Below are positions 1 to 10,861 of a stretch of 64,000 bases of DNA, piece after piece. The notes below the pieces were generated by a model that saw nothing but the letters and a program-made list of their open reading frames with translations, had not been told where the DNA came from and searched no databases. The stretch comes from Evernia prunastri. Lineage: Eukaryota; Ascomycota; Lecanoromycetes; Lecanorales; Parmeliaceae. Each line of letters opens with the position of its first letter. Position 1 is the first letter of the stretch. The position numbers were made by a program, and so were the translations under genes. The DNA lies in contig NKYR01000071.1 of assembly GCA_003184365.1 (NCBI GenBank), positions 1 to 64,000 of the forward strand, in the 5' to 3' direction.

Positions 1-103
1 ATCACGCCCATGTTTCAAGTTCTATGTAAGGGCCATGAGGTCTCTAGGCATGAGGCGGCCTGTCAGAAGTCCAGGAATCCAACATACATCTAGGCCAGAT
101 CCG
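1..103. repeat. direct repeat copy A (103 bp), abuts an N
   Basis: The first 103 bases recur at 1120-1222 with a single mismatch (C at 95, T at the matching position 1214). Copy A stops exactly at the N at 104, after which gypsy retrotransposon sequence begins. Copy B lies about 220 bp beyond the LTR end. No coding potential was recognised in the repeat. The most economical reading is an unmerged contig overlap, but a host repeat that received the element is also possible. Confidence 0.9.
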
Positions 104-104
104 N
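104..104. other. single-N assembly gap
   Basis: One ambiguous base separates repeat copy A from retrotransposon coding sequence. A lone N of this kind usually marks a contig join of unknown true size, so the reading frame crossing it is not reliable. Confidence 0.85.
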
Positions 105-709
105 TGAACAAACATCGCCTCGATATCGAATTCAAGAAAGGAGATATGGTCTTCTTAGACAGCCGCAATATTGAAACAACGCGCCCATCAAAGAAGCTGG
201 GACATAAGAACGAAGGGCCTTTCAAAGTCATTAAAGTCGTGGGATCCGCATACAAGCTTCAACTCCCTCCCACAATGAAGATCCGTCCGGTCTTCAGTCC
301 TAAGCTATTGACACTCGCTCCGACGGACCCACTGCCTGGCCAGAAGAATCCTTCCCCCCAGCCAGTTGAGACGCCTAAGGGAGACGCCTGGGTGGTGGAA
401 GATATCCTGGACTCTCGCCGTCACTATGGCAAATTGCAGTACCAAGTGAGATGGAAAGATGATTACGATACCCTCACTTGGTGGAATACTGATAATGATG
501 AGTTTGAGGGGGCCCAGGACGTAGTCAATGACTATCACAACAAATATCCGGAGAACCCAGGGCCGCACAACGCTGTTGCCAAGTCAAAGCGGCCCCGCCG
601 TCTCCGAAATCTCCGGGGTCTCGCCACTAGTTTTATCCTTTCTGCTCGCAGACGACTCGCAGGCCAATCTACAGCGCTGGGGCATCGCTTGCCTGAGGGA
701 GGGGGGTAG
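105..709 (+). CDS. Ty3/gypsy polyprotein, C-terminal part (integrase tail plus chromodomain), 5' partial
   Basis: About 200 codons of open frame carry the carboxyl end of a gypsy integrase. First comes the integrase C-terminal segment (FKKGDMVFL, KKLGHKNEGPFKV, YKLQLPP, RPVFSPKLL). It is followed by a chromodomain (WVVEDILDSRR, YQVRWKDD, FEGAQDVVNDY). Chromodomains at this position are known from fungal and plant chromoviruses, where they steer integration to marked chromatin. Gag, protease, reverse transcriptase and RNase H should lie upstream but are cut off by the N at 104. The stop codon TAG (707-709) sits directly between the polypurine tract and the LTR. The visible frame has no stops, so this copy is not obviously RIP-mutated. 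Confidence 0.88.
695..706 (+). promoter_or_regulatory. polypurine tract (plus-strand primer site)
   Basis: An uninterrupted purine run (GAGGGAGGGGGG) lies immediately before the polyprotein stop codon and the LTR start, the expected position for the primer of plus-strand DNA synthesis in an LTR retrotransposon. It overlaps the last codons of the coding frame. Confidence 0.75.
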
Positions 710-900
710 TGTTACGGACGTACCCTAGGTGTCTAGCACATAGAGTGTTTATTGGTTATTGACACATTCCCATTGACACATAGGCTAGCGGGGATTCTTC
801 CTAGTATTTAAGCGCTCTTCTTCTGTACATATTTCCTCCTTATCTAGTTGTCTTATTCAATTTACCCCCATTAGACTTGACTCTGGGCACGGTTCTGACA
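710..900 (+). mobile_element. 3' LTR of gypsy element (about 191 bp)
   Basis: The segment begins TGTTACGG directly after the polypurine tract and stop codon and ends TTCTGACA, giving the TG...CA ends of an LTR. It contains a TATA-like box (TAGTATTTAAG near 805) followed by a pyrimidine-rich stretch, consistent with a compact U3-R-U5. The 5' LTR is not in the window, so the right boundary rests on the TG/CA ends only. No clear target-site duplication could be assigned. Confidence 0.7.
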
Positions 901-1992
901 GGGGCCGAGCATGGTCTTACGCGAAGAAACCTTTCTCCTCGCTTAGCAGCGTAAAATCCGAATCCTTATTTCACATAGAATATTGTTGAATAATGTGGTA
1001 TTGAATGTGGTATTGAGTGGACTAAGGATCTGTGTAGTAGGAGAAGTAGGCTACATAAGTGTGGGCCGGGCCAAGCCACTAGTGCAGTGTAGGGCTGTTC
1101 GCCACTATTTCTAACAAATATCACGCCCATGTTTCAAGTTCTATGTAAGGGCCATGAGGTCTCTAGGCATGAGGCGGCCTGTCAGAAGTCCAGGAATCCA
1201 ACATACATCTAGGTCAGATCCGGGAGACTATCCCTCTGGTGCAGCTGTGCGGCTATAGCAGTCGCATAGTAAGTTTGCTTGGCATGGGGGTGCACTCTCC
1301 CCTGCTAAATATGCTGCCTCTGAGGATTCCCACTTGGGTTCCTCAGGATTCAGTCTATCTAGTAACAAATTCACGAGTTGCTCAGTCACGCATGCCTAGA
1401 CCCCGTTACATTCTACTTAATTTATTTCCTTGACTGCGCCAAAACTAAACCATCTATCTAAATCACTCAACTGTTATTAATTTCATTGTTAGCACCGCAA
1501 ACTTGTTTTGGTGAGAAACGACTTTTATCTCGAACCGAATACAAGATTCTTACACCAGCATGGTTTTCCCTCATTGTTTCTGTCTGAAAGAGATTTAGTA
1601 TATCTTCAATAAATTTGCACTGAATGTATTGTCCTTCGTGAATAAACCCACGAAATTTCCTCGGCACTCGAAGAAAATCGCACTCAGCCACACAGTAATG
1701 TTGTATATGAGAGTACCTCCTTCTCAATCTTATTTTCATGGGTTTGTACTGTTATATGCTTGTGCTTATTGATGTTGTTGCCCCTTCACTTATTTGCGAA
1801 AATGAGATGCACGAATTTGGTTCGTGTATAAGAAGTATACATCTACATTCCATTTCGTGCCCTGCATCATCGAGTTAGCATTTCGAACAGTATTCGACTC
1901 TTCCTTCAGCATCATTACCAGTGCACACCATCTCGTCTTGTCCAAATAATTCCCGTGTGTACTCATAGTCTCTTATTCTCAATTTTCACAAA
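901..1992. other. intergenic, holds repeat copy B
   Basis: Apart from the repeat copy at 1120-1222 and LTR-proximal sequence, I see no gene here. Short open frames (for example minus strand 1467-1739) have no recognisable domain. The last about 120 bases before 1993 are pyrimidine-rich and fit a promoter/leader for the next gene. Confidence 0.5.
1120..1222. repeat. direct repeat copy B (103 bp)
   Basis: Matches bases 1-103 with one substitution. Unlike copy A it continues smoothly into flanking sequence on both sides, so it is probably the correctly assembled copy. Confidence 0.9.
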
Positions 1993-2536
1993 ATGCAATC
2001 TATAGTATTCTCCCCCACGGCCTTCGCGCTCTTGTGTATCCTTGCTCTATCGTCCGCCTTCAGCTTCACATTTGAGTCCTACCTTCCCGACCAGCCGAAT
2101 TGCTGTCGCGTCCATTTCGACTCCATCACCAAGTGTGAGGGTAACAGTGCAAGTTCTGTAAGTTGATCTTCTAGCAGTTTCATTCCACTTCTTCCCTTCC
2201 CTTCGACCCTGCTTTACAATTCCTTACTTTCAACGATGTCTCTCCGCTAAATTCGCATTCTCTCAACAGTGCTTCACAACCCTCATGACCTCCGACGGGC
2301 CAAACGAGGCTACACCAAATAATCTCTGCGTACCCAATCGTCCACACATCGCCTACACTGATGGTGGTTCCGTCGTCGGCGTCGAGAGCGGCCAGGCGGG
2401 TTGCGACACGGCAACTTTGTCCGTCGATTTCGTGACGGGCAATATCACTTTCCATCAGCCGAATGTTAATGGGGAGGTTTTCAGTGTGAGCTGCGTTGCG
2501 AGCGGCTTTAGGGATAATGATGGGTGTAATGTTTAG
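1993..2536 (+). CDS. small secreted cysteine-rich protein, 143 aa
   Basis: Two exons, 1993-2157 and 2270-2536, are joined by a 112-bp phase-0 intron (GTAAGT donor, AACAG acceptor). The product starts with a hydrophobic signal peptide (MQSIVFSPTAFALLCILAL, likely cleaved after SSAFS). The mature part of about 120 residues has eight cysteines, including an adjacent CC pair near the start and a terminal DGCNV. The cysteine count, size and secretion signal resemble candidate effectors or cell-wall-associated secreted proteins of filamentous fungi. I do not recognise a named family. The start was chosen because it places the signal peptide first and the two exons keep frame. The first exon alone is too short to stand out as an open frame. 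Confidence 0.75.
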
Positions 2537-4493
2537 ACTGGGTAGCTTCGATGATTTGGCCCTGGTTAGACGATGGGATAGAAGCTTCACATTCATGTAC
2601 GGGTTATTGGTTTGAAATAGAACCGAAGAGCCTCTGATGGTTAGCCAAGAGAGCGTACCAAAACATTTCAAATCATTTATCCATGTTCATTTTTGTATAA
2701 CGGAGTAAATGCCCAGGGCGGCTTGGATATAGATAAATCCTGCCATAATTTTGAAGTAACTTTAACTTTCTGAAAATGAAGTCCCTTTCACGGCCAGGTC
2801 ATCGAGTGCTATCTTTGCAATGCAAGGGCTACATCCCCAAAGCTGCTTCAGCTTATATCAGTTTCAACGAGAAGCGGTACTCTACGTAGCAGTCCAAATC
2901 TGACTCAGACACATCGAGGCTAGTGTTGAGAGGTATCAGAAAAAATTTTACAGTGATACATGTTCGAGGGGTCATTATGTCCAGGATCCTTAGGGTTACA
3001 TGAAGAAGGAATTAAGGTGACAATATAGACTGTGACTAAAGGCGGCACAGAGGCACATAGAAGAGGAAGTTTTTTGGTAAGGAGACTGCAATGGTGTGCT
3101 AAGGGTACTACGAGCTCACTCAACGACCACGCGCTCCTCGGATCATCTGGGCTCCTAGGGGATCTTCCAGAGATGGACTTCTTCTATACATGCAATACTC
3201 GAAAAATATTAGATCTTGGTGATTAATTAAATCTCCGTACTCGAGTTTCAGCCATGAGTTCTGAACGACCTAACCATTTTTAGCAACTTTCAGAGACGCG
3301 GCACAGGGTGCACACAGATTGATATCAATAAGATAAGCCATCTATTAAAGAAAAAAGCTGTCACGGTTTGACCTACCTGCTGAAAGGTTCTATAACGCGT
3401 GACGACGACCGAAGCATCTCCCTAGTTTATACACGACCTAGGATTTCTTCAATCAAATCGATAACGTCTTTGGTGTGTTTCTTTCGATTGCTTCCTATCT
3501 CTGTAACCGTAACGCCGATCTCTTACTTTTTGCTCGTAAACGTGTAGCGGATATTGTTATGCGATACCGTGTCGCAATCAAACGAAATCCCAAGCGAGTG
3601 AAGACGCATAAGAAGGCTATTGAGCACCCCTAACGCTCTTGATCTACCGGTTGGAAATTACATGCGTGATTGGTTAAACTCTTGCCGGGGAAACCAGGAC
3701 AAATTTCAAGTGACTACGCCTAGGTTAGTAAGACGCGGAACAAGTTTCGTGCATCGCAACTTCGCAAATGAGCCTCAGGCGTGGCACGACTAGCATATTT
3801 CTTAGCCTTCTCCGCTGTGACTTACTCTAAGTTTTATTGGTACTTGAATCTTACATTTAAGTTTTACACTTGCGTCACTCCATTTTCGGGCCAAAACACT
3901 TCTTATAGAGACTTGCATTTTCAATTCAAAAGGACGACGTCGTTCTTATGGTGTTAGTCGTTAAACAGGGGAAGCAATCTTAAGAAAAAGAGTATAGGAG
4001 AAGATGAAATGAGGAAGGTAATGCCACAAGAAGTTGCTGACAGCTGAGTAGAGGAGACAGCAGAGTTCGACCGATGTATCGACATTCTTGTGCCGCTCGT
4101 GTTGGTCTTTACGACAGCGTCATAGTAAAATGGAAGAACAGAGTCATGTTGGTCCGTATAAGCATCGTTACAACCTTGCTATACTCGTTTTCATTAAAAA
4201 TCCATTCATGAAAATGTTCCCTCCATCTTCTTATTCAAAGGCTACATATATATTCCGAGATATTTCCATGCTTACCGTTCCTGTTGCAGAATTTTATATC
4301 GTCTCCATCTTTGTTCCCGTCATCTTGAAGACTTATTCTCCTTTGATGCCGATGACGGCTTTCTAGTCCTCATATACCAATTTCAGGGTCTACGTCTCAT
4401 CGACAGCTTTGTTCTCTTGTACCTTCACACCCGTCGATCTAGCAAGTAGCCGCCAACAGCACACTTCTCGCAAACTTCTATTTTATACCGAAG
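2537..4493. other. gene-free interval, about 2 kb
   Basis: Moderately AT-rich sequence with only short, domain-free open frames (the longest is 92 codons at 4088-4366, plus strand). No RNA gene, repeat or transposon end was recognised. The last about 100 bases precede the gene at 4494 and are pyrimidine-rich. Confidence 0.5.
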
Positions 4494-5074
4494 ATGTATT
4501 TTGCACCCGCAATCGTCGCCCTCACGTCTCTCCTCCCCATGACAATCGCATCACCATCTCCATCCCTTTTCTCACGTGGCCTAAGTTGCATAGACGGAGA
4601 TAACAACCCTGCACCCTGCACCTGCAGCTGCTCCAGGCCAAATTACCTCACCAATGTCAACCCCCCCTACAGTGAAGGCCAAGGGGTCAACTGCGCCAAC
4701 CCTGACCCCTATGTCCTAGAGCCTGTCCCTGTCGGACAAAATGAGGAAGTTGTTTATGAGCCACCCTACGGCCCCGTTGGCTGTCTGTCGTGCCAGCCGT
4801 TCACAGGATCGGACTGTGAAGGCGCAATACCCTGTGACGCTCACGGAGAGTGTCAGTACAACGTTAATCCGACGGGGAGTCCGGAGGGCTGTTATTGCTG
4901 GACCTGCTCGACGGAGTGCAGTGTACGTGGTATCTTGAATGAAAGCTCAATCTTCGATCCGAAGGAGTAGCTTAGTTCTGAATGATTGCTGACTATAGAT
5001 ATTAGAACACGAATGGTGGTGGCAGCAACGGAGATTTGTGTCCAACGTCGGGGGTTGGCACGTTAGATAGATGA
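4494..5074 (+). CDS. small secreted cysteine-rich protein, 165 aa
   Basis: Exon 1 4494-4922, 83-bp intron 4923-5005 (GTACGT donor, GCTGAC branch site, TTAG acceptor), exon 2 5006-5074. Without splicing the frame runs into unrelated sequence and stops at 4970; splicing adds a glycine-rich tail (NTNGGGSNGDLCP) with a further cysteine. A signal peptide (MYFAPAIVALTSLLPMTIAS) is followed by a mature protein with about 15 cysteines, clustered as CTCSC early and GCYCWTCSTEC late. The spacing suggests a disulfide-knotted extracellular protein. No family is recognised. It is a close neighbour of the other cysteine-rich secreted gene at 1993 but shows no obvious sequence similarity to it. Confidence 0.78.
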
Positions 5075-5589
5075 AAATTGCAAAAAGTACGCCGGGAAAT
5101 GACTGGGGCCGCAGAAAATATTGCCCAAAGGCTGATTATGTTCTTGGGAACGATGACTGCGCAGAACAATTTTTCTTTCCAGACCCTGGCCTTGCGCTCA
5201 ATTATGTATAAGGCAGAAGTTTCACGTGGCAGCGGAAGACGAGGAGCAAGTCACTGGCGACTATGCACCTACGGCCGTAGCTAGAGTAGTGAAAGACCCG
5301 ATTGTAGTGACAAAGAAAGTTGCTGTTCGCTATCTTTGAATCGACCGATACTATATAACATAAAGCGATCCATATGAGAAGCACCAACCGATTCAAGAAA
5401 TAGATCAGACCCATGGTCTATCCCCAAGACAGCTAGCTGCATGGATCCCAAGAATCCCGCAGAGTAATGCGCCAGCAGATTGTGAATAACAAAAAACCCC
5501 ACGACAGGTGCTTCGAGAAGAACACGATGCCCTGCTGGGCCGACTCGTCCATAGCCTTCTTATCCTTATCGCTACTCCAATCACTCCGC
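5075..5589. other. interval before the HET relic
   Basis: No intact gene. If the HET pseudogene once had its full N-terminal part (the SYVWG and LWIDAICI-type motifs), it should lie here, but I could not recognise those motifs in any plus-strand frame. That part is therefore deleted or eroded beyond visual recognition. Confidence 0.4.
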
Positions 5590-6480
5590 AGCGCAAAGCT
5601 GTGGATCTGGTCCTCATACAGCTATCGCAACATGTTGGGCGAAGTCATTAGAAACAACGTCAACTTTGAGGGATCTTTGGGCGAACTCACCCGAACCTCG
5701 TGCGGCACCTCGGTCTTCTTCGCGAGATGGGATGCCGAATTTGGTCTCCCTGGCGATCATCAGACATCTAGGAGGCCACAGCCGTCGGCAAGAGTTGGAC
5801 GACGATTATTGATACCAACTCCGCAATCTCTCAAGAGCTTGATCGAAAGGTCGGTATGGGCCACACGTGGCTGGATTTATCAACAGCGTACATGTTCTTG
5901 CCCGCCGGCTGGTTCTCACAGAAGGACAGCTATACTTCGAATGCAAGCGACTCAACGTTTATGAATCGATCAACAAGTCACTCGTTGTCTTCGAGGCAAA
6001 GTCTGCGGAGGAAAAGATGCCAGTCATGGAGAGGGGTTCCTTCGGACAAGAGTCTGGCTTTAAAGATGGCCGAAATTTCTTGGGGATGTACTCTGGTTCG
6101 CGGGAGTCAGCTATTAGCTCCTTGGACCTCGTGAGAAGTCAGCTCTAACAATATACGGCCCGCAAGCTATCATATCCCTCTGACGTCGTAAATGATTTTC
6201 AAGAAACGCTGAACCGAGCCGAATCTGGCATTCCTCAATATACCAAATTCTTAGTTTGCCAATCTTTGGTGATCGGAATGGAGTCAGCCGCTATCCCCTA
6301 GATACGTTTGTCGGCAGTATATTGTGGGCTCATAGGCTTCATATGAACAAAGGTGCCCCATGTCGTAGAAGAGGATTTCCACCATACGTTTGGGCAGGGT
6401 GGCGCGGAGTGGCAACCTTATCAAACTGGGAGATTCAAGTACAATTTGCATCCGAGATCGTCATTCTCGGCCCTGAGTAA
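5590..6480 (+). pseudogene. HET-domain (heterokaryon incompatibility) pseudogene
   Basis: Fragments of a HET-family protein appear in order but in changing frames. Up to about 5880 one frame reads EFGLPG, then VGRRLLIPTPQSLKSLIERS and VWATRGWIYQ. A +1 shift then gives VHVLARRLVLTEGQLYFEC. That frame hits a TAA at 6146-6148 and continues in phase with QYTARKLSYPSDVVNDF. A further frame change near 6255 gives ILWAHRLHM and GAPCRRRGFPPYVWAGW. The order GLPG, RGW-YQ, RRLV-TE-Q-YFEC, YT-R-L-Y-SD, RR-GFP-W-WAGW is the known signature of HET proteins, which trigger cell death on non-self fusion. Two frame shifts plus an internal stop make this copy non-functional unless the assembly is wrong. Plus strand only. 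Confidence 0.78.
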
Positions 6481-7661
6481 CTGAATCACTTTTTAGATAA
6501 GAAAGCTACTCATTCTTCTCAAGTGTCTATGGTCGAGCACTTACTCCTTGACGACATTAGACTTAGAAGCAGACTTCATTCAGGTTAAGCTATGATATCT
6601 TTCCGATTTCCCGCCTCACGAAAATTGAGACGCTCTGCCGGTCCACGGAGCTTTATTTTGTTATGACATTATACTCGCCTAGTCTATGCAACCCATTCCT
6701 AGATGAGTCAAATTAACAATAGGTTATAAGCTGGTGGTACCTCCCGGTGCAAGGCGTGAACGACTGCCCCACGGTGTGACAAAAAGTGCTTCAAAGAGAT
6801 TCATGGGGGGTCATCTTCTGTATGATAGCACATACCTAATCATTGAATAATGAAGCCTCGCCTCAACAGTCGAGTTCGGGAAAAAGCGTCAATACAAGTG
6901 CATTAATCACATTTTCCCAAGTATGCTGCGACCTCAACTCGTTTCCTGTTTCTAGTAGCCTCGCATCCATGCTCGAAGTGTTGACTAGGCAAGCTACAAG
7001 CAGGCTCCGCTCCGGTAAGCTGATGACATGGAATCCCCAGGAAACGCACCGCCGTCCGAATCATCTCGACGTCCAGCTTCAGCCTCTCACGACCATGTGA
7101 GTATGCCCCAACCTGGAGCGCTTTGGCATCGACAAACGAAAAGACTGTTTCCTAATGCTGCATTCCATCCTCGTTATAAACCTTATCATGGCAGTCGGGG
7201 GTGACAGCGCGCAACTTACCTCATATCCCGGTAAATTCTAAAGGAGTCCGGGGCCATTGTGAAATGCTTTGACACGGAAATTTTTTATGTGCGATGTGAT
7301 AAGGAAGCAAGATTAGCTGCTATCTACAAGTTGCCGATTGCAGGTTAATGATTGTCCAGAATGAACCTTGCGGCAAACTTCTGCGAAGGAGTAAACAGTA
7401 ACGAACAACCAAAAGTGCGTAGGCTTGGTTAACAAGGTCCGAATATCAACACAATAGTTAATAGAATGGACAGCTGCAGCGGTAAGATTGACTTCCGATG
7501 TTCACGAAGCAGAAAACCTGGGAATTTTGGTTACAGATGTCACAAGCAGACCAAGTCGAGTGGCTTGTCCAGGTTTCTATGGGTGCTCATCTACGCTAGA
7601 AAGCAACAAATCTTACGACAAAGACTCCGACCTGCTAAATCAATCACATTCTAAAAGACCC
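6481..7661. other. gene-free interval, about 1.2 kb
   Basis: Only short open frames without recognisable domains (for example 6843-7100 and 7488-7703, plus strand). No repeat, RNA gene or transposon remnant was recognised. The right end is the 3' side of the minus-strand gene ending at 7662. Confidence 0.45.
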
Positions 7662-10600
7662 TCACACATACCAAGGCGGATCCTGCGCCACGGGTGCTGT
7701 TGAATTAGCATTATACTGGGTTTGAAGTGTGTGATGCGATCCCGAATAATCGATGAACGCGCCATCCGGTGGAGCCCCGCCATTGAGGTTAACAAAGCCC
7801 TGATTGTTGTTCATTTTCATAGTCTTTGCGCAAGACTCTTTGAGGATCACCTGGTCAGTCCACGACAATCTCCACATGTTTGCCGCCTGGTAGAAGAGGG
7901 ATGTTTCGTTCCCCTGATACCCACACGCGCAGGGGATCCATTCGTGTGGTTCATTGCTCCCGAAAGCGTGATCACTTTCTGCTCCAGTGCTGGAATTTCC
8001 GTCGTTGTTGTTGCTCCAATCCCACCCGTAATAGTTTTTGCCGCCGTCGCAGACCGGAAGACTCCACTCGCCGGGTAACTATGGCATTGATCAGTCTTGG
8101 AGCTATCGATTATTAACGAAGCACATACCTGGCCGATTAGTTTCTGGCTATCGCCCAAGTTCGTTGCGATTAAAGAGCTCAATGCATCTGTGAATGCATA
8201 AACGTCTGTGTAGTCCAGGTTGAAACCATCTGCACATTTTCTCAACATTAGTCTTCTATTCCAAGCCGCAGTTGACAGCTATCAGTCTCAAAAACCCGTC
8301 TGCTGTAGTGAAGACAATGCTTTGGTGTTCTTCTCACATTCTCTATATAGTCTCGCTGATGCAGCACAGATCCACTGTTAAAAGAACCCAGAATTAGTTA
8401 GTGCTCATAAACTCGGAAAATGATCGAATGCTCACCCATGGCTCAATGCCAACACTGGCTAGCGAAGTGTAACCATACGGTTCCTCTGTGTTTGGTCTTG
8501 CCAACTTGCCTGAACCTGAGAAACCCAAGTCTTGAAGATAGTACACTCCACCGTCAGCACAGTACTTTGAACTCTGTGGGCCATGGAGATCTGCCTCGCA
8601 ATTTGTTGTTGAGTTTCCTGTTCAGTCTCTTTAGTCACGTTTCATTTACAGGGAATCTCAACGATAAGACCCACCGTCTCCGAGGTCTGTGAATTGTACA
8701 TAGACCTGGCCCTGACCCCAAATGTTGTTGACCATACGAGAGGTTACATCAACATTCACGGCGTGAATGAGTTCAGTATCGGTCCATTGTGTGTGATTTT
8801 GCGCATAAATGCCTCCGTACAGAGCAGCCCTGCAATGTATGAGCAATGAATGATTTGTGACAATAGTCTACTTACATAAGCATTGCAGACCAACTGTTGT
8901 TACTGAACAGGTTGTCATTGTAGTTGAGTAACGTATCCCGGGTCTGATTCCAGTTGAGGTTAAGCAGAGCTTCATAGTTCTCTATTTGTCCTAGAGGATT
9001 TCTGAGAGACGTCAGCGTTTGGTGTCTTCAACTAGTAGTAGGGCCTTACGCCGAGTTGGCGACTATCTTCGACCACGAACTCGCTGACCCTGTGATCAAC
9101 GCACCCGGTATGGAACCATAGACTGCGGCGCCTTGGCCCGGGACGGCCTTTGGGCTTGCAATGCCTTCAGCAAGTCGTCCTACCGCCTGCGCTGCCAGAC
9201 CCTCTGCTTCTGATACAACTTCCCCAACGGCGCCTTCTGCCGACTCTGCGGCGACTTCAGCTTCAGCTGCGACCTCTCCGGCTTCTACTGCTATCGCGTC
9301 GGCCTCTGCTGCAACTTCTTCTACTACAGCCGCTGGAATCAATAAAGTCCAAAAGACCCCCAGGACCCCGACAAGAGCACCAATAAAGGTAAGGGCGAGG
9401 ATCGCCTTTTCAGTGGGCGAAACGCTAGTTTTTATAAAATCATTAAGGACGGTGTATGAGATCAAGGAATTGGTAACGACGGCGTTCAAGAGCGCATCCT
9501 ACCCCACCTGCATTAGTCCTTATAAAAAAAGGTCTCACTTTTCCTAAGAGAGATGTACCTTGATATCCAGCAAGACATTGTGTAGGTTCACCATAGCAGA
9601 GAGCGCAAGGAATGCCCATGGAGGTATGCCAGCTTAACCATCAATTAGTCATGGAAAACACCTCATAAAAAAGCTCAAGATTGGCGAAAACTTACAATAA
9701 TCGCATGGATTTTCTGAGATGATGCAACTGTCTCCAGCCATTGTACAGTCAAACGCCTCAAGGTTGGCACCCCAAAACGCCAATTGAAATGGCTGTTTGT
9801 ACTTGTCAGGCTGCTCTCCAAGTGAACATTGACCGAAGCTTTCATACCAAATTGCTCGAAGTGTCAGGCGGCTTGAGGTTTTTGAAGGTTGAGCTACCAA
9901 AGTCCAGAGGATCGCAATCGTCGTCGGATGAATCGAACCACCACTCGTATAACTGCTGATCCACATTCTGCGCCTTCCAGTTCTCGGGCGTCAAAGCATA
10001 CTGGATGCTGTGCATTAGTCAAGCAGTGACTTCGCGCTGGAAGATGACCTACTGCAGGATCGTGTGTACACTCTGACTGTGGGGGGTTCAGGATGGTATT
10101 CGAAGCACAAGGGTATTCTCCCGAAATACTGAGTGTGTATGTGCTGGCAGCGTTGGATGTCGTTTGCGTGGGTTCGACAGACCAGCCAATTGCAGGCCGC
10201 GAGACTATAGCGAGAGGCATACACGTGAGAATGCGGACATTTGGGTGATTGTAAGACTGGGTGGGTTGAGTGTTCGGGTAACACACATACTTTCACATCC
10301 ATGAGTGGGTACAGTTATTGCAATTGTTGAGTTGGCCGAGTCAATACTTATGGCACTTGCATCTAGCGGATTCTTTTGCCCTCCTGCGTCGAAACCTTGA
10401 ATAGAATATCCGGGCGACACAATCTTCACTACCCAAGTGGAACCCGTGTCGTTCCAAAACTCTTGGTCACTGCCTATCACTTCATACCCAGTATGGTGAG
10501 CAAACTCGGATGTGAATGTAGCAGTGCGTGTGTCGCCAGATGTACACTCGGAGAACGAGGGAAGAACCATTGGGGAATTCACCAAAGGAACGGGGGTAGG

Positions 10601-10861
10601 GTCGCTGCTGATGGAGTGGCTGGTGGTGTTGCTGGCAGAGAACATGCTGCTGGAAGCATTTCTTCTGGTTGCCGCGCCAGATTGGATAGCACCTACAAAG
10701 CCAGCAAGCACGGTCTCATTTACCGTGCTGGAACTCGAAATTGCAGCCTGGCGAGGTGCCAGCTCGCGCGACATCGTTGGAGAGGCTAGGTTGAGAGAAA
10801 CATAAAAGAAAGTCAACTGCCAGAGGAGCGAAACGCTGGTGGAAGAAGATCCGGGCTTCAT
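7662..10861 (-). CDS. unrecognised 851-aa secreted/membrane protein, 12 exons
   Basis: Exons (minus strand): 10861-10291, 10204-10053, 10000-9848, 9792-9696, 9632-9559, 9498-9050, 9001-8876, 8829-8675, 8617-8436, 8374-8296, 8229-8129, 8078-7662. All eleven introns are short, have GT/AG ends, and preserve phase to give 2556 nt. A signal peptide (VSLLWQLTFFYVSLNLAS) opens the protein. A Ser/Thr-rich N-terminal region follows, then a cysteine-containing block (FDCTMAGDSC, NPCDYC). A hydrophobic helix lies near residues 381-405 (AILALTFIGALVGVLGVFW), then an Ala/Glu-rich stretch. The C-terminal half of about 390 residues includes KYCADGGVYYLQDLG, NYYGWDWSNNN and EWIPCACGYQGN. N-glycosylation sequons occur in both halves. 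I do not recognise the family. The least certain splice sites are the acceptor at 9792 and the G|GTTTTT donor at 8296. Confidence 0.8.
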
